DNA from: Smallanthus sonchifolius
Taxonomy: Eukaryota; Streptophyta; Magnoliopsida; Asterales; Asteraceae
DNA length: 64,000 nt
Direction of reading: 5' to 3'
Assembly (NCBI GenBank): GCA_023525975.1
Contig: CM042028.1
Coordinates: 79,917,501 to 79,981,500 of the forward strand
Below, piece by piece: positions 12,701 through 23,361 of the stretch. Both the position numbers and the translations under genes were made by a program. The notes under the pieces are model-generated. The model was not told the origin of the DNA. It did no database searches and saw only the letters and a list, made by a program, of their open reading frames with translations. Every line of letters starts with the position of its first letter. The first letter of the stretch is position 1.

Positions 12701-13663
12701 CTTGAGGATTTGTTTAATGGGTCAATTGACGATTTTAGCCCAACTGCAGATCAGGTTGCAAGAAGTGATGGGTTTAGCTCCACTGCAGATATTCATTTAA
12801 GTCGTCAGTCCACAGGCTTACAGTTTTCTTTTGGGCTTGAAACCAAACCCACTTGTGCTGTTAGTATGCCTCAGACAACAAATTCAGATAATATGGGTTT
12901 TAAGTGGGCGGAAATGAGCGGTTCTATGCTCCAGCCGCCCCGACAAGACATGATTGATTTAAATTATTCCACCCGGGCCGAAGCTGATGAGGGAGAACGA
13001 GAAACTGGGACTGATAATGATAGAATTGAAGAAAAATCAAAAACCCGCACTATAGTCATGGCGGAAACACGGGTCGAAGGAAAGTCCAATGAGAAAGCGG
13101 GTGAACATATAAAAGCAAAGGTGGCTGGAACAATGATGGTTCGTGGGTTTCAAGAAGTAGAGGAGGAAGAAGGTGAGTTTATCCATCCAGAGGTGGCACC
13201 ACCACAACCGCCACCGCCGCCACAACCACTACCACCATTACTGCCACTGCCAACGCCACCACCGACAATGAGATTGGATGTGGTTGATTCACGAAGAGTG
13301 GGATCAGGAAGACAGTCTCAAGGAACCACAAGTACAGGTCGAGTCCATGCACATGCCAGTGCTAGCCGGAGCGGGAATACAGGGCGGGATTCACACCACA
13401 GGAGGTCTGGTGGTGGAGATAGATATAACAGTAACAGTAACAGTCCAAGAGAGAGGGGTCATCATGTTGAAGATCCAGGATATGGTAGAAGCAGTAGACC
13501 TTCATGGAGTAGACAGTCTTCATTTAGTAGTAGTGGTGGCGGCGGAGGTGGAAGTGATTACTCCAGGCCGCCATCGAAAGGGCAGCGTGTTTGTAAATAC
13601 TATGAAAGTGGGCGGTGCAGGAATGGATCGGCGTGCAACTATCTGCACCCACAAAACAGGTAA
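6759..13663 (+). CDS. PHD-SWIB-Plus3-GYF-CCCH chromatin protein, NERD/C3H44 family
   Basis: Ten exons join to a 1357-residue protein: 6759-7069, 7287-7366, 7542-7720, 8853-9705, 9780-9907, 10017-10076, 10154-10204, 11085-11155, 11246-11397, 11475-13663. In order I see a PHD finger starting at C89/C92, a SWIB domain (about 285-360), a Plus3 domain (about 416-545), a GYF domain (about 757-810, WHYRDLSGNVQGPF), a polyproline tract, and a C-terminal C-x7-C-x5-C-x3-H zinc finger (1335-1352). This architecture defines the plant family containing Arabidopsis NERD (C3H19) and C3H44. NERD binds unmodified histone H3 and AGO2 and supports siRNA-directed silencing; C3H44 is less studied and I cannot say which is the ortholog. 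The start is the first ATG of the long GC-richer first exon. Introns 3 and 7 hold transposon insertions; the intron at 11156-11245 is AT-AC type. Confidence 0.9.
7965..8738. mobile_element. Putative TIR element inside intron 3
   Basis: The left end (GTGGGTCAGATTTTGACC at about 7976-7993) is an imperfect inverted match to the right end (GGTCAAGACTCGACCCAT at about 8709-8726). The interior is rich in GATC/TGACC words and has no coding frame. I find no convincing target duplication, so the termini are approximate and the superfamily is uncertain. It accounts for most of the long third intron of the PHD/CCCH gene. Confidence 0.38.
10331..11022. mobile_element. 692-bp non-autonomous hAT element in intron 7
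   Basis: The termini TAGTGGTGGCAAT (10331) and ATTGCCACCTCTA (ending 11022) form an inverted repeat with one mismatch. They are flanked by ATAAACTA (10323-10330) and ATAAATTA (11023-11030), an 8-bp target duplication differing at one base. No transposase is encoded. It ends about 60 bp upstream of the exon that precedes the AT-AC intron of the PHD/CCCH gene. Confidence 0.72.
11156..11245 (+). other. U12-type AT-AC intron in the PHD/CCCH gene
   Basis: The interval begins ATATCCTCTG and ends CAC. It carries TTCCTTGAC at 11228-11236, a perfect U12 branch-site motif with the branch adenosine ten bases before the acceptor. No GT donor exists in the preceding exon end. Removing exactly these 90 nt restores a conserved-looking continuous exon pair (Gln-Lys-Lys | Arg-Glu-Cys-Val). 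The intron is 90 nt (a multiple of three) and contains no in-frame stop, so retention would insert 30 residues without a frameshift. Splicing would use the minor (U11/U12, U4atac/U6atac) spliceosome. Confidence 0.88.
11585..11698 (+). repeat. 57-bp in-frame tandem duplication in the last coding exon
   Basis: Two adjacent 57-bp copies, nearly identical (one visible T/C difference), encode a 19-residue unit VDEDSSKLNTGKDVIQLSG twice in the linker between the Plus3 and GYF domains. The near identity suggests a recent duplication. Confidence 0.9.
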
Positions 13664-14675
13664 TTTTGGGAGGGGATCGTTTTGAATTGGTAACATGTTT
13701 TCTTTTTGTGGTATAATCAATATATATGTTGCAGTAGTAGTAGTAATATTATTATGATGATGTCTAGATTAAGTTCATATGGAGTTGTGACTTGTAATCG
13801 TCTCTGCCTATCATTCACTCCTAATTTCTTCGATACCATATTTCTCATGCATTTATCAAAGCAATAACACCTTTTGGTTAATATCGATTTAATCTTTGAA
13901 ATTAACAATACTTGAAACATAACTTGCAAAAGACACCCTAATGCCCCGGGGAAACATAATTATCCTAGAACATCTAGGTGTTGCCGTTAAAAAAAAATAC
14001 ATCAACTATTATTCCTGTTTATTTATTGTATTTCTGTTTATGGTATACTAATACAATGGTTGCATCACAACCTCTATTACTAGAGAGAGTATAAAAACAA
14101 GAACCTGATAGAAAAAAAACTAAAAACACAATATTTGAAACGGGTAATAGGACCTGTATTCGGGTACGAGACTGGATATGTGATTAATAATATACTTTTT
14201 CTTGGTTTTGAACGGGTGTGGTACTATGTGACGCCTATCAATTACTTGAAACCGAATAAAAAACCCTTTTCAAAACCCGGTCTGTTGTAAATTTGGTTAT
14301 ATGATAAATATAGGACTCAGATTAAAAACCCTTTTCAAACCCGATGAAATTTGGATATATGATAAATATAGGACTCAGATTAAAAAACCCTTTTCAAACC
14401 CGGTCCGTTGTAAATTTGTAATCCCTATCCGTGACAAACCATAATGGAATGTGATTATGTGTCAAATTCTGGAGGGTAAAAGATGCAGGTTAAACAATCA
14501 GGAGGGACGTATTTTGTGATTCACTCATTTTGTCAATCAAAACGGTGGTGGATTACGCGTCTCTGCAGACGGGTTGAAAATTCAGACAAGACGATCAAAC
14601 CCGATCAGTGCCAAGTTTCTGATCAAATCGACCGACACTTTCAAATTAACAATTGATTCGACTTCCACCGGCGAA
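13664..14675. other. Intergenic region between two plus-strand genes, with a 58-bp tandem repeat
   Basis: This holds the 3' UTR of the PHD/CCCH gene and the promoter/5' UTR of the hydrolase-like gene. At 14258-14417 a unit of about 58 bp (containing GATAAATATAGGACTCAG and CCCTTTTCAAACCCG) is repeated about two and a half times. A frame upstream of 14676 stays open in phase with the next gene but has no ATG, so I treat it as 5' UTR. No other gene is seen. Confidence 0.55.
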
Positions 14676-17600
14676 ATGCCGTCCAAGTTAACGCCGACGC
14701 AGAGATATGCCGCCGCAGCGTTATTCGGGTTGGCCCTAAACCAGGCCCAGATTCACCAAACCCTTCTGTTAGGGTCCCACGATGAACCGACCGAAGACCG
14801 TGTTAGCAGTTCAAGCAGTAGCGATTCAGTCTCGGAAGATCCTCTGCTCTGGGTTAACGAGTCATCGGGTCTGCTCCGCCCCATTTTCAGGTTTTTGTCT
14901 TCTTCTTTGGTAAATTTTGATGTAATGTTTGATGAAGTAGTGAAAGTGTGATTGTATCAATGATCAAATTTTCCCTAATTTAACACTCCTTCCTTCTCAT
15001 AGTTTACTAATTAGAGTTTCATCTTGTGATTGCGATTTGATTAAGTCCTTGATTACTGTTGTTATGAGATAACATTATAGATGAAAACATGTTTTCTTGC
15101 TTGAAATTCTAGGGTTTTTTTTTGCCATTTTTTCATCCCCTAGCTATGCCTTATATCAATATACTACAACTATGTATGCGTGTGATTGCAATTTGTTATA
15201 AGTTAAAACTTTTGTTAAAAACAGGTTTCTAGGTATCAGCAATTCAGCCTGGTCTGGCCTAGAGGAAACTGCTGGTTCTTCTTATCCAAGTCGTCATACT
15301 GGAGCGGTATGCCATATTAAACTTTTCTAACCTTTTTATTAAAATAACCGCGTTAACAAACATACAGTTTGCTTAAGAAACTTATGACTTATGAGTTCCT
15401 AATCACAAATGCACCGTCTTTCACATTTTTATCTGTATGAGATATCCTCTCATTGGTCAACATGCTATTACTTTCTCTGTAACCATTATTTATGTTATGA
15501 CAGTTTTTAAGATTACTAGCTGAAGAAAGTGATGATGTTTCTTTAGAAGCAGCTGACCATGAACTTGCGTTGTCAAATGCTGTCGATGCCATGGCGGCAA
15601 GCATAGAAACAACTCCTGAAGATTATGTATCAAGAAAAGAGAAGCAACGTGCATATGCTGATGAGTGGCAGGAAAAGTTTGCCACTAATGAACCCAAGTC
15701 TGAATCTGACAATGAGATGAAAATTGAGCAGGAACAAGACTGCAACAAGGAGAACCTAAAAAACGAGCTTGAGAAAGATCGCAATAATGAGGACTTAAAA
15801 AAGGAGCAGGAGAAAGATTGCAAAAAGGAGGACTTAAAAAACGAGCTGGAGAAAGATCGCAATAATGAGGACTTCAAAAAGGAGCAGGAGAAAGATTGCA
15901 AAAAGGAAGACTTTGAAAAAGAGCAGGAGAAAACTTGCAAAAAGGGGGACTTTGAGAACGAGCAGGAGAAAGATTGCAAAAAGGAGGACTTTGAGAACGA
16001 GCAGGAGAGAGATTGCAAAAAGGAAAACATTAAAAATGAGCACGAGAAAGATTGCACAAATGCAAACTTTAAAAACGAGCAGGCGAAAGATTGCAAGTCA
16101 CCTGGAACTAAAGAAGTGCATATTGCATCCGACAGTGAAACTGAAGAAAAACTCACTGAAGAGATGAGGATGCTCAGTAATGGAAGAAAAGTGACCGTTC
16201 TATACGAGCTTCTTTCAGCCTGTTTGGCAGATATACCTGAAGATACAAGTAAATCTAAGAGACGAGGTAAAGGTTATGATGCTAGACACCGTTCTGCTTT
16301 GCGGTTGCTGACAACATGGTTTAACATCAAATGGATCAAAATGGTTTGTATTGTATCCATGATGTCACCTTTGCATTAAAACATCATGTCCCATTATCAT
16401 GTTCTAAAAAGTGGTTTTGTTTTTGCAGGAAGCAATTGAGATAATTGTTGCTTGCTCTGCTATGGCTGTATTGAAACAGGAAGAGGCAAAAGAAGAGGAT
16501 ACAGCACCAAAAAGCTTGTGGACCAAATGGAAACGTGGAGGTATTATTGGAGCTGCTGCTTTAACTGGTGGAACCCTAATGGCGATCACTGGCGGTATAG
16601 TATCGTTTTCTTGAATTTTGTGATCTTTCTGTATATTGAATCTCATCTGTATAATGGGAAATGGTAATTAATGTTTTTCTTAAATCTACAACAGGTTTAG
16701 CTGCTCCAGCAATAGCTGCAGGGTTTAGTGCTTTAGCACCTACATTGGGCACCATTGTACCAGTAATTGGAGCCGGTGGGTTTGCTGCGTTTGCAACCGC
16801 TGCTGGAAGTGTTGCGGGTTCTGTTGCAGTGGCTGCCTCTTTTGGAGGTGAATAAAGAATTTAAGTTTCTTAGTTTTTTTTATATTATAAGGCATGTCAT
16901 TCAGTCTAGTAACAGTCCTGATTGCTAGCATTTAATTTGATTCAGCTGCTGGAGCAGGACTTACTGGGACCAAAATGGCTAGAAGGACAGGAAGCGTTGA
17001 TGAATTTGAGTTTAAAGCCATTGGGGAAAACCATAACCAAGGCGTGAGTTTTCTTTTAGCTATTTTCATATTTCGTGACAGCTTTTTTAACATAAAGTTT
17101 TTGTTACCAGAGGTTGGCGGTTGAGATATTGGTTTCAGGATTTGTCTTTGAAGCGCAAGATTTTTTTAGGCCTTGGGAAGGGCAAACAGATAACATGGAA
17201 AGGTAACTCAACTTTCAAGATAACCTTTTAGCATCTCTTTTTGTTGATTTCTCTATACCTTAATTACCGAGAACCGCTATATCAGATATGCACTACAATG
17301 GGAATCTAAGCATTTGATTGCTGTAAGCACTGCAATTCAGGATTGGCTTTCATCAAGTAATTAATTAATCTTTGGATATTACTAATTTACTAATTATGTA
17401 GTTGATGGTATACTCATGTTTAATTTATATGCAGCACTTGCAATGGAACTAATGAGACGAGGTGCAATGATGACTGTATTAAGCTCATTTATATCAGCTT
17501 TTGCCTGGCCTGCAACTCTACTTTATTTAACCGATCTTATTGATAGCAAATGGACAATTGCTGTGAACAGGTTTTTTCAATTTACAGTTTTGCTCCCCCT

Positions 17601-19187
17601 TTTGAAATTTAAGTTTCTTCTTTGACTTTATGGTCGATTAAAATGCATGACTAAAATATGAATTTAGACGATTACATGAGCCGATGATCTGTAACTAGGC
17701 TATTCTATGGTTTTTCTTACAAAATAATGGTTTCTGTGATCTTGAAAATGTAACATCCACATTTAACTTTTAATTTTCCCTTCAGATCTGACAAGGCTGG
17801 AAAGCTGCTTGCTGAAGTGTTTATCAAGGGGTTGCAAGGCAACAGGTGCAACAAATTTTAGGTTACCCATTTATGCATCCATTAAAAAGTCTTAGATATG
17901 GAGTTCCATTTTTAGCTCATGCTAGTAGTTCGGGGATAAGAGCTTGCATTCAATACTCTAATTTTGTAATTACCGTGCATAAATTTCAGGCCTGTGATAC
18001 TAGTGGGTTTCTCACTCGGAGCACGGGCAATCTTCAAGTGTCTTCAATATCTTGCTGAAAATGGATATGGTAAGTGGTCAGTTGTGAGAAATCAGGTTTT
18101 TTGTATTGACATTGCTGGTTTAGAGATATTAATGCTTATTTTTAATTGAATTTGCAGATGGAATTGTAGAAAGAGTGGTTCTACTTGGGGCGCCTGTTGC
18201 TATAAAAGGTGAAAATTGGGAAGCTGTTAGGAAGGTATCCATGTTAATTTCGGACGGTTTCATTAAACTACTTTCTGTTACCTAGAATGAGTATGTTAAT
18301 TAGCGTCCTTTTATGTATAAAAAATGTATTTTTTATAGGTAGTTTCTGGCAGATTGATAAATGCTTACTCCACAAATGATTGGATGCTGGGAGTTGCCTT
18401 CCGTGCCAGGTATGTCTTCAATGGAGCCTGTTGTATACTGCTGGAGCAATTCTTCCAGTTTCAACATGTTGATGATTATGCAACTTCTTAGCTATGCATA
18501 TATGAAGAACTATAGACTCATTTGGTTAATACACATACAAATAAATTCAAACTTTTCAAATCATCTTACTTGTCTTTTCTAGAAACAGATCATTGATCTT
18601 GTGAAAATTCAGATTAAAAAAAAAAGAAAGAAAAAAAGAAAGCACTGAACTTTGTTACTGTGCACTACTTATAGACAGATTATAGAGGCATTAATGCAAA
18701 ATGAATACTTATACTTGGGACCTTTTGTCCAAAACATGTCAGAAAACTGCTAATGTAGTGTTCTTTTATTTTTGGAAGAATAATTGTTCCAATGTATGTA
18801 TGTATGCTTGAACAGTCTCCTTAGTCAAGGATTAGCTGGAATTCAGCCTGTGAACGTTCCTGGAATCGAGAATGTAAGTTTTCATTCAGTTATTAGTCTG
18901 TTTTCATGATTTCCAAAACCTCTTTTATTAGTAAAGGCAAGACCAAAACTTTGTGTTTCCCGGGTCCCGTTTAGCAATGCTCAAGTTTTCAATGATTTGT
19001 GTTTAGTTATGAAATCAAAATACGCTTTCGGAAATTTTGACAAAGTCTGAGGTTTGTGTTATGTGAACAGGTTGATGTTACAGAACTGATTGATGGGCAC
19101 TCATCTTACTTGTGGGCTACACAGGAGATACTAGTTCGTCTTGAACTAGAATCATATTTTCCGGTTTTCAACAAAAACAAAAATTAA
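14676..19187 (+). CDS. DUF726/TMCO4-like alpha/beta-hydrolase membrane protein
   Basis: Fifteen exons give 771 residues: 14676-14890, 15225-15306, 15504-16343, 16429-16594, 16695-16847, 16946-17043, 17111-17202, 17286-17356, 17435-17570, 17786-17845, 17990-18069, 18158-18234, 18339-18409, 18816-18873, 19071-19187. After an acidic N-terminus comes a charged repeat domain (181-297). A Gly/Ala-rich hydrophobic stretch (about 416-500) looks like membrane segments. The C-terminal half is the DUF726 hydrolase domain, with nucleophile elbow GFSLGAR (Ser646); Asp704 and His743 are my candidates for the rest of the triad. The TMCO4/YFL034W family is membrane-associated with poorly known function, so lipase-like activity is inference. 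The start is the first ATG after an ATG-less open stretch. Confidence 0.88.
15747..16097 (+). repeat. Nine-copy 39-bp coding minisatellite (13-residue repeat)
   Basis: Nine consecutive units of about KEDFENEQEKDCK (13 residues, 39 bp) lie in exon 3 of the DUF726-like gene, residues 181-297. Units alternate between forms ending in DCK and DRN, which suggests growth by duplication of a two-unit block. The array is Lys/Glu-rich with a Cys near the end of most units and would form a highly charged helical or disordered segment. Confidence 0.93.
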
Positions 19188-19587
19188 GATTGTTTTGCTG
19201 GTGCTAGTTTAAAGTTTTGAGGTGGGAGGTACATATTTGATTCATGAGGTTGGTGGGTGTATAGAGGAGAGGAGGATGTCTCTTCATAGTATTTCTGTAC
19301 CGTTTGCGGTTTTTAGTATGAATCAAACATTTACATTTAGTAATTGTTGTCCCCATTTTAACTTCTTTTGTAAAATTTACATGTTCTTTAAACGGGGTTG
19401 ATATTCAGGTCAACAGCTTGAGTGACAACTTGGATCGACATAAGTGTAAGTTTAACATTGAGCTAGACTCGTTAGCTTGAGCTCAAATTGTTCAACTTAA
19501 TTCGAGTTTGACTCAGGAGCTATATGTTTAAAACTCTATCTCGTCTTATTAAGTTATTTAAATAATTTATTTTTGTATATATTATAG

Positions 19588-19627
<40 letters not shown>

Positions 19628-19784
19628 TATTACATACATAAGCAATACTCAATTAAGCAATCTCATTTACTAAACGAATATCAATTTAGGTTTGAGCTTT
19701 GCTCGATTTAAACTTTTAGTGAGTGATCTCGAATGAATCAAGAGTGTTCCCTTGAATATACTTGTCCTCCCTAATAAAAGCTAA

Positions 19785-19830
19785 CTAGAAACTAAGCCTG
19801 CGCGATGTGACGGGTTTGCAAGCTTCGTTA
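19785..19830 (-). mobile_element. Helitron-like 3' terminus (reverse orientation)
   Basis: On the minus strand the sequence ends with GCCTGCG, an AT-rich bridge, then CTAG followed by T, the pattern of Helitron 3' ends with a GC-rich subterminal hairpin. The hairpin is imperfect. A matching 5' TC end could not be located, so the extent to the right is unknown. Confidence 0.35.
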
Positions 19831-20046
19831 CATGCGTTGCTGCGGTGACACTAGTGTGACTAAAAAAAACATATGAAGTTGCCGTGACTCGGTAATGGAG
19901 ATCAAGAAATAGATAAATTGCGGCGCGAATATGTGAGGGGTAAACTTGAGAGTGTAGAAATTTAAGGGAAAGAGTTGAGAATTTAGTTCAGGGGTAAAGT
20001 TGAAACTTTATAAAGCTAAAGGGTATATTTGAAATTTGAGAGGTAA

Positions 20047-20398
20047 AAAGAAAAAGGGTCATTTACATATATCCCCTTCCTAACTTCATTTATTACATAT
20101 TTACCCAACCCCTAATTTTAATTACATATTTCTCCTTCCTAAAACATATATATTACATATTTACCCAATTCTTTTAAAATTAACTTATTGAATTACTATT
20201 TTACCCTTAATGAACCAATTAAAGTAATATTTATACACATCCCTTCCTAAATATATCATTATTAGGTTTTAAATCATAAAAGGGTAAATAGGTAATTGTA
20301 TAAGGATTGGATAAATATGTAATTGGTTTTTATGGTTAAGTATATATGTTATTAAGAGGCTTAAGAAGGGGAAATATGTAAATAACTCAAAGAAAAAA
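20047..20398. mobile_element. Small Mutator-like MITE
   Basis: Inverted termini around GTCATTTACATATATCCCC (from 20057) and GGGGAAATATGTAAATAAC (ending near 20388) enclose 332 bp of non-coding AT-rich DNA. They are flanked by AAAGAAAAAG (20047-20056) and AAAGAAAAAA (20389-20398), a 9-10 bp duplication of the size made by Mutator-like elements. The A-rich flanks make the duplication less certain. Confidence 0.5.
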
Positions 20399-20402
20399 AA
20401 AC

Positions 20403-20495
20403 CAAAAAAAAAAAGTGGGCATGGGGATCGAACCGACGACCTTGAACTAAACCAGAGACCTTAAGGCAACAACTATGAACCAACCCGCCAAGAAA
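20403..20495 (-). mobile_element. SINE-like tRNA-derived segment
   Basis: On the minus strand a box A-like TGGCGGGTTGG (complement of 20480-20490) precedes a perfect box B GGTTCGATCCC (complement of 20424-20434) at tRNA-like spacing. A run of T follows instead of poly(A). This is the internal RNA polymerase III promoter of a tRNA or SINE, but no cloverleaf can be drawn, so a SINE relic is more likely than a tRNA gene. Confidence 0.4.
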
Positions 20496-20603
20496 GAATT
20501 AGCGTCCATACTATAATATATAAAAAGACAAAAGTTTTTGTTGTGTTGGTGGCTTCTCATTGGCCACCGACACTTATTTTTAAGGGTTAGTTAATATACC
20601 TAT

Positions 20604-20980
20604 GACCTTGACTATAAAAATATGACAAGGGTGAATATGAATAGTTTCGAATTTGTTATAGGTTAAAACCGAACTTATAATAGATGTTTTGGTTCAGCTC
20701 ATTTACACCCCTACCTTTAATAAAAAGCTAGTATGCGACCTTAATCGTAAAAATTATAGCCAGGGTGAACATGAATCGTTTCAATCCTATTATGGGCTAA
20801 AACCGATCTTATAATCCATACTTAGGTTTGACTCATTTACACCACTACCCATAATAAGAAGCTATTATACAACCTTAATTGTAAAAATATAGTAGGGGCG
20901 AACATGAAACGTTGAATTATTGGCTAAAACTGAACTTATAACCAATGTTTTGGTTTTAGATTTTCATAACGAATCAATTT
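20604..20980. repeat. 133-bp tandem repeat, about 2.8 copies
   Basis: Copies begin at 20604, 20737 and 20870, each starting with a form of GACCTTAATYGTAAAAATAT and containing GGGTGAACATGAATCGTTT and GGCTAAAACCGAACTTATAA. The third copy degenerates after about 110 bp. The copies differ at many positions, so the array is old. Confidence 0.8.
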
Positions 20981-21247
20981 CGGGTGTATAAAACTAAAAT
21001 AGAAATAACCTAGATACAAAAGTTTCAATTTGTTAAATGATAATTTTCATTTTCCTTGACAGCCTTTTAACGAATGGTGATCGAAATGGCACAGTACGGT
21101 TAACAATAATTAACATTAACATTACTTCCCAATCAAACAACACAGACCCCATTCCCCATGTTCACAATTTCCTCCATCAAGGACGAAAGTAATCCGAAGC
21201 AAAATCAGGCGCGGTACAGATTTTGTATAGATTAGGAGGTGAAAGAG

Positions 21248-23325
21248 ATGGGGGAAGAAGTGAAAGGAGCAAACCCTAACTCCAAAGATGATGATAATCT
21301 ACAATTGTTGAATGAGAAAGGCGCTTCCAGAAAAGGTAAATCGTGCAAAGGATGCTTGTACTATTCATCAACTCTCAAATCCAATTCTCGGAATCCTGTT
21401 TGCGTCGGCATCACCCGTTCCCTTCCTAAAGGTATTCTAACTTTTTACTCTATCATTCGATTGCTTTGATTTTGGATTCTTGATCTGGAAAACGTGTTAC
21501 GTTTTGATTCTTGGTAGTTCTTGATTATTTTATTTCGGATTGATTTTTGTTTGCCTGTAAATTCACTATCCTGACTAGTAGTCAATTCATGTAATTAGGT
21601 CAAACTGAGATTTGGTTTGCGTATAACAAGTCAATTCAATTCATATTTGTTTTGAGGAAAAATTTGCTGTATAAATTCCAGAGAGTAACCACCTGCAAGT
21701 TAGGAAGAACACGGATGAGAAACTTTACACATCCTTACATACAGAGATGTTAAGTTATTGTGCTTAATTGTGAAGCATTTATGTTCTTTTGGATGTGGAA
21801 TAGAATGAATGTGTTGAATTTGAGTTAATTTTGGTCTCAGCTTTGTGTGATTGCGTACCATTAACTTAAATTCTGATTCCATATTGTTCTGATACAGTTA
21901 CTTGCTAAGTGATTAATTTAAAATTTTCCATTGCTTTAGGATTGTAATGCATGAAATCGTCTAATTTCAATTTCGGCATGTAACTATAGAAGTTTGTCTC
22001 TAAATTGTTACAAGTGAAGTAGGTAGGCACTTGGGCTACAAAAAGTAACAACGTCAGTTCCATACCAAATTGCTTATTTGAATTGGGCTGAATTAGTCTT
22101 CTTTTAGCTTGGGTTCATTTTGGTTCTGATTTTCTGATCAAACCTATTACTTTCTAAATGAAAGTTTGTTATGAAGTTTGTGTTGGAATTGAGGGCAAGA
22201 GTTCTAGTTTGCAGTATCTGTTAATTGTTATGTGGTATTAAAGTTGTTACTATAATTTAACCAAGCGTTTACATTTGGGAGGGAGGCATTATGTTTCCAC
22301 TTTAGATTTCAGACAGAGCTTGTGGCATCATCATCTTCAAGTCCTACATGACTTTAATGATCTTGTGGCGTTTTGCAACTGCCAATTGATTTGCAAGAAA
22401 TAGTATACTTAGTGAATTAAAGTACAATTCACTTGATAGTTTCATTTCATTGAGATTTAGACATGGTGATTAGAGGTTGTAAAAGAAATCAGTTAGGAGG
22501 TTAAGTTTAAACTGTAGTACTGGACTTTGATACTTATATAGCTATATGTTAAGTATGTGTGGGTGTCTTAACTGTATAATTGTACATAACATTGTCTCAC
22601 TAGTTGAAATTTAGAATTGTTTTTTGGTGCATTATAGGTCATAATGATTTTAAGATTTAAGATTGTTAGTTTTTTTGCAGATTTACAGGGAAAATACTAA
22701 GTACTAACAATATAAAATTAATTTGTTACACTACATAAGTACATAGCTATCATGACAATATTACCTTCTATTACATTTGAAACTGGTAGTGAACTAGTGA
22801 TAACACTAACAAATGTAATAACTTCTTTTGAGGTGTTGGTGCCTCACTATATTACTATGCATGTGGTGCCAGTTGAACTTTGACTTGTTTAAATTGTTTT
22901 TTGATGGCTAAATGACGATCTTGTATTGTATTGACGGTAACTGGTGTGACTAAAAACTTTATGTAAAAAAAACAAGAGTTTATGACCGCTCTTGCTTATT
23001 TGGAAAAATGGATGCAATGCGAGTCATTCCTGGAAAACGAGTGAACTCTAACTTGAACATTAAATTGTCATGGAAAATAGATATTAGAATTATTTATATT
23101 TGTTTTCGCTGAATGGGATCCTGAGTTTAACATTTATGATTAGTACCTCACTACTATGTTGGAGAATCTGATATGGAAGCTTCAAAAGAGGGTAGGAGCC
23201 TTGCTGATTTTAGATACGGTTGCGTTGGTTACTCTGTTTATTCAGATATCAAAAATCACTCTGGCCATGTACAAGAAACACAAAAGGAGTTGCCAGTCTG
23301 TGTTGGCATTGAGGTCCTTTCTCAC

Positions 23326-23361
<36 letters not shown>

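Larger units (their letters stand above)
19188..21247. other. Repeat-rich intergenic region
   Basis: After the 3' UTR of the DUF726-like gene there is a (TA)n tract at about 19589-19622, a Helitron-like 3' end, a small MULE-like MITE, a SINE-like segment and a 133-bp tandem repeat, each listed separately. I see no protein-coding gene. The last 150 bp should contain the promoter and 5' UTR of the gene starting at 21248. Confidence 0.6.

Noticed and set aside
14574..14675. In-frame upstream extension of the DUF726-like gene
   Set aside because: The extension begins at TTG and has no ATG before 14676.
15623..16156. 177-codon minus-strand ORF rich in Phe/Ser
   Set aside because: It is the antisense shadow of the 39-bp coding minisatellite in the DUF726-like gene.
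18235..18338. Intron 12 of the DUF726-like gene begins GTATCC, which resembles a U12 donor
   Set aside because: The rest of the donor consensus (CTT) is missing and there is no TCCTTRAY branch motif within 10-25 nt of the acceptor; it is an ordinary U2 intron.
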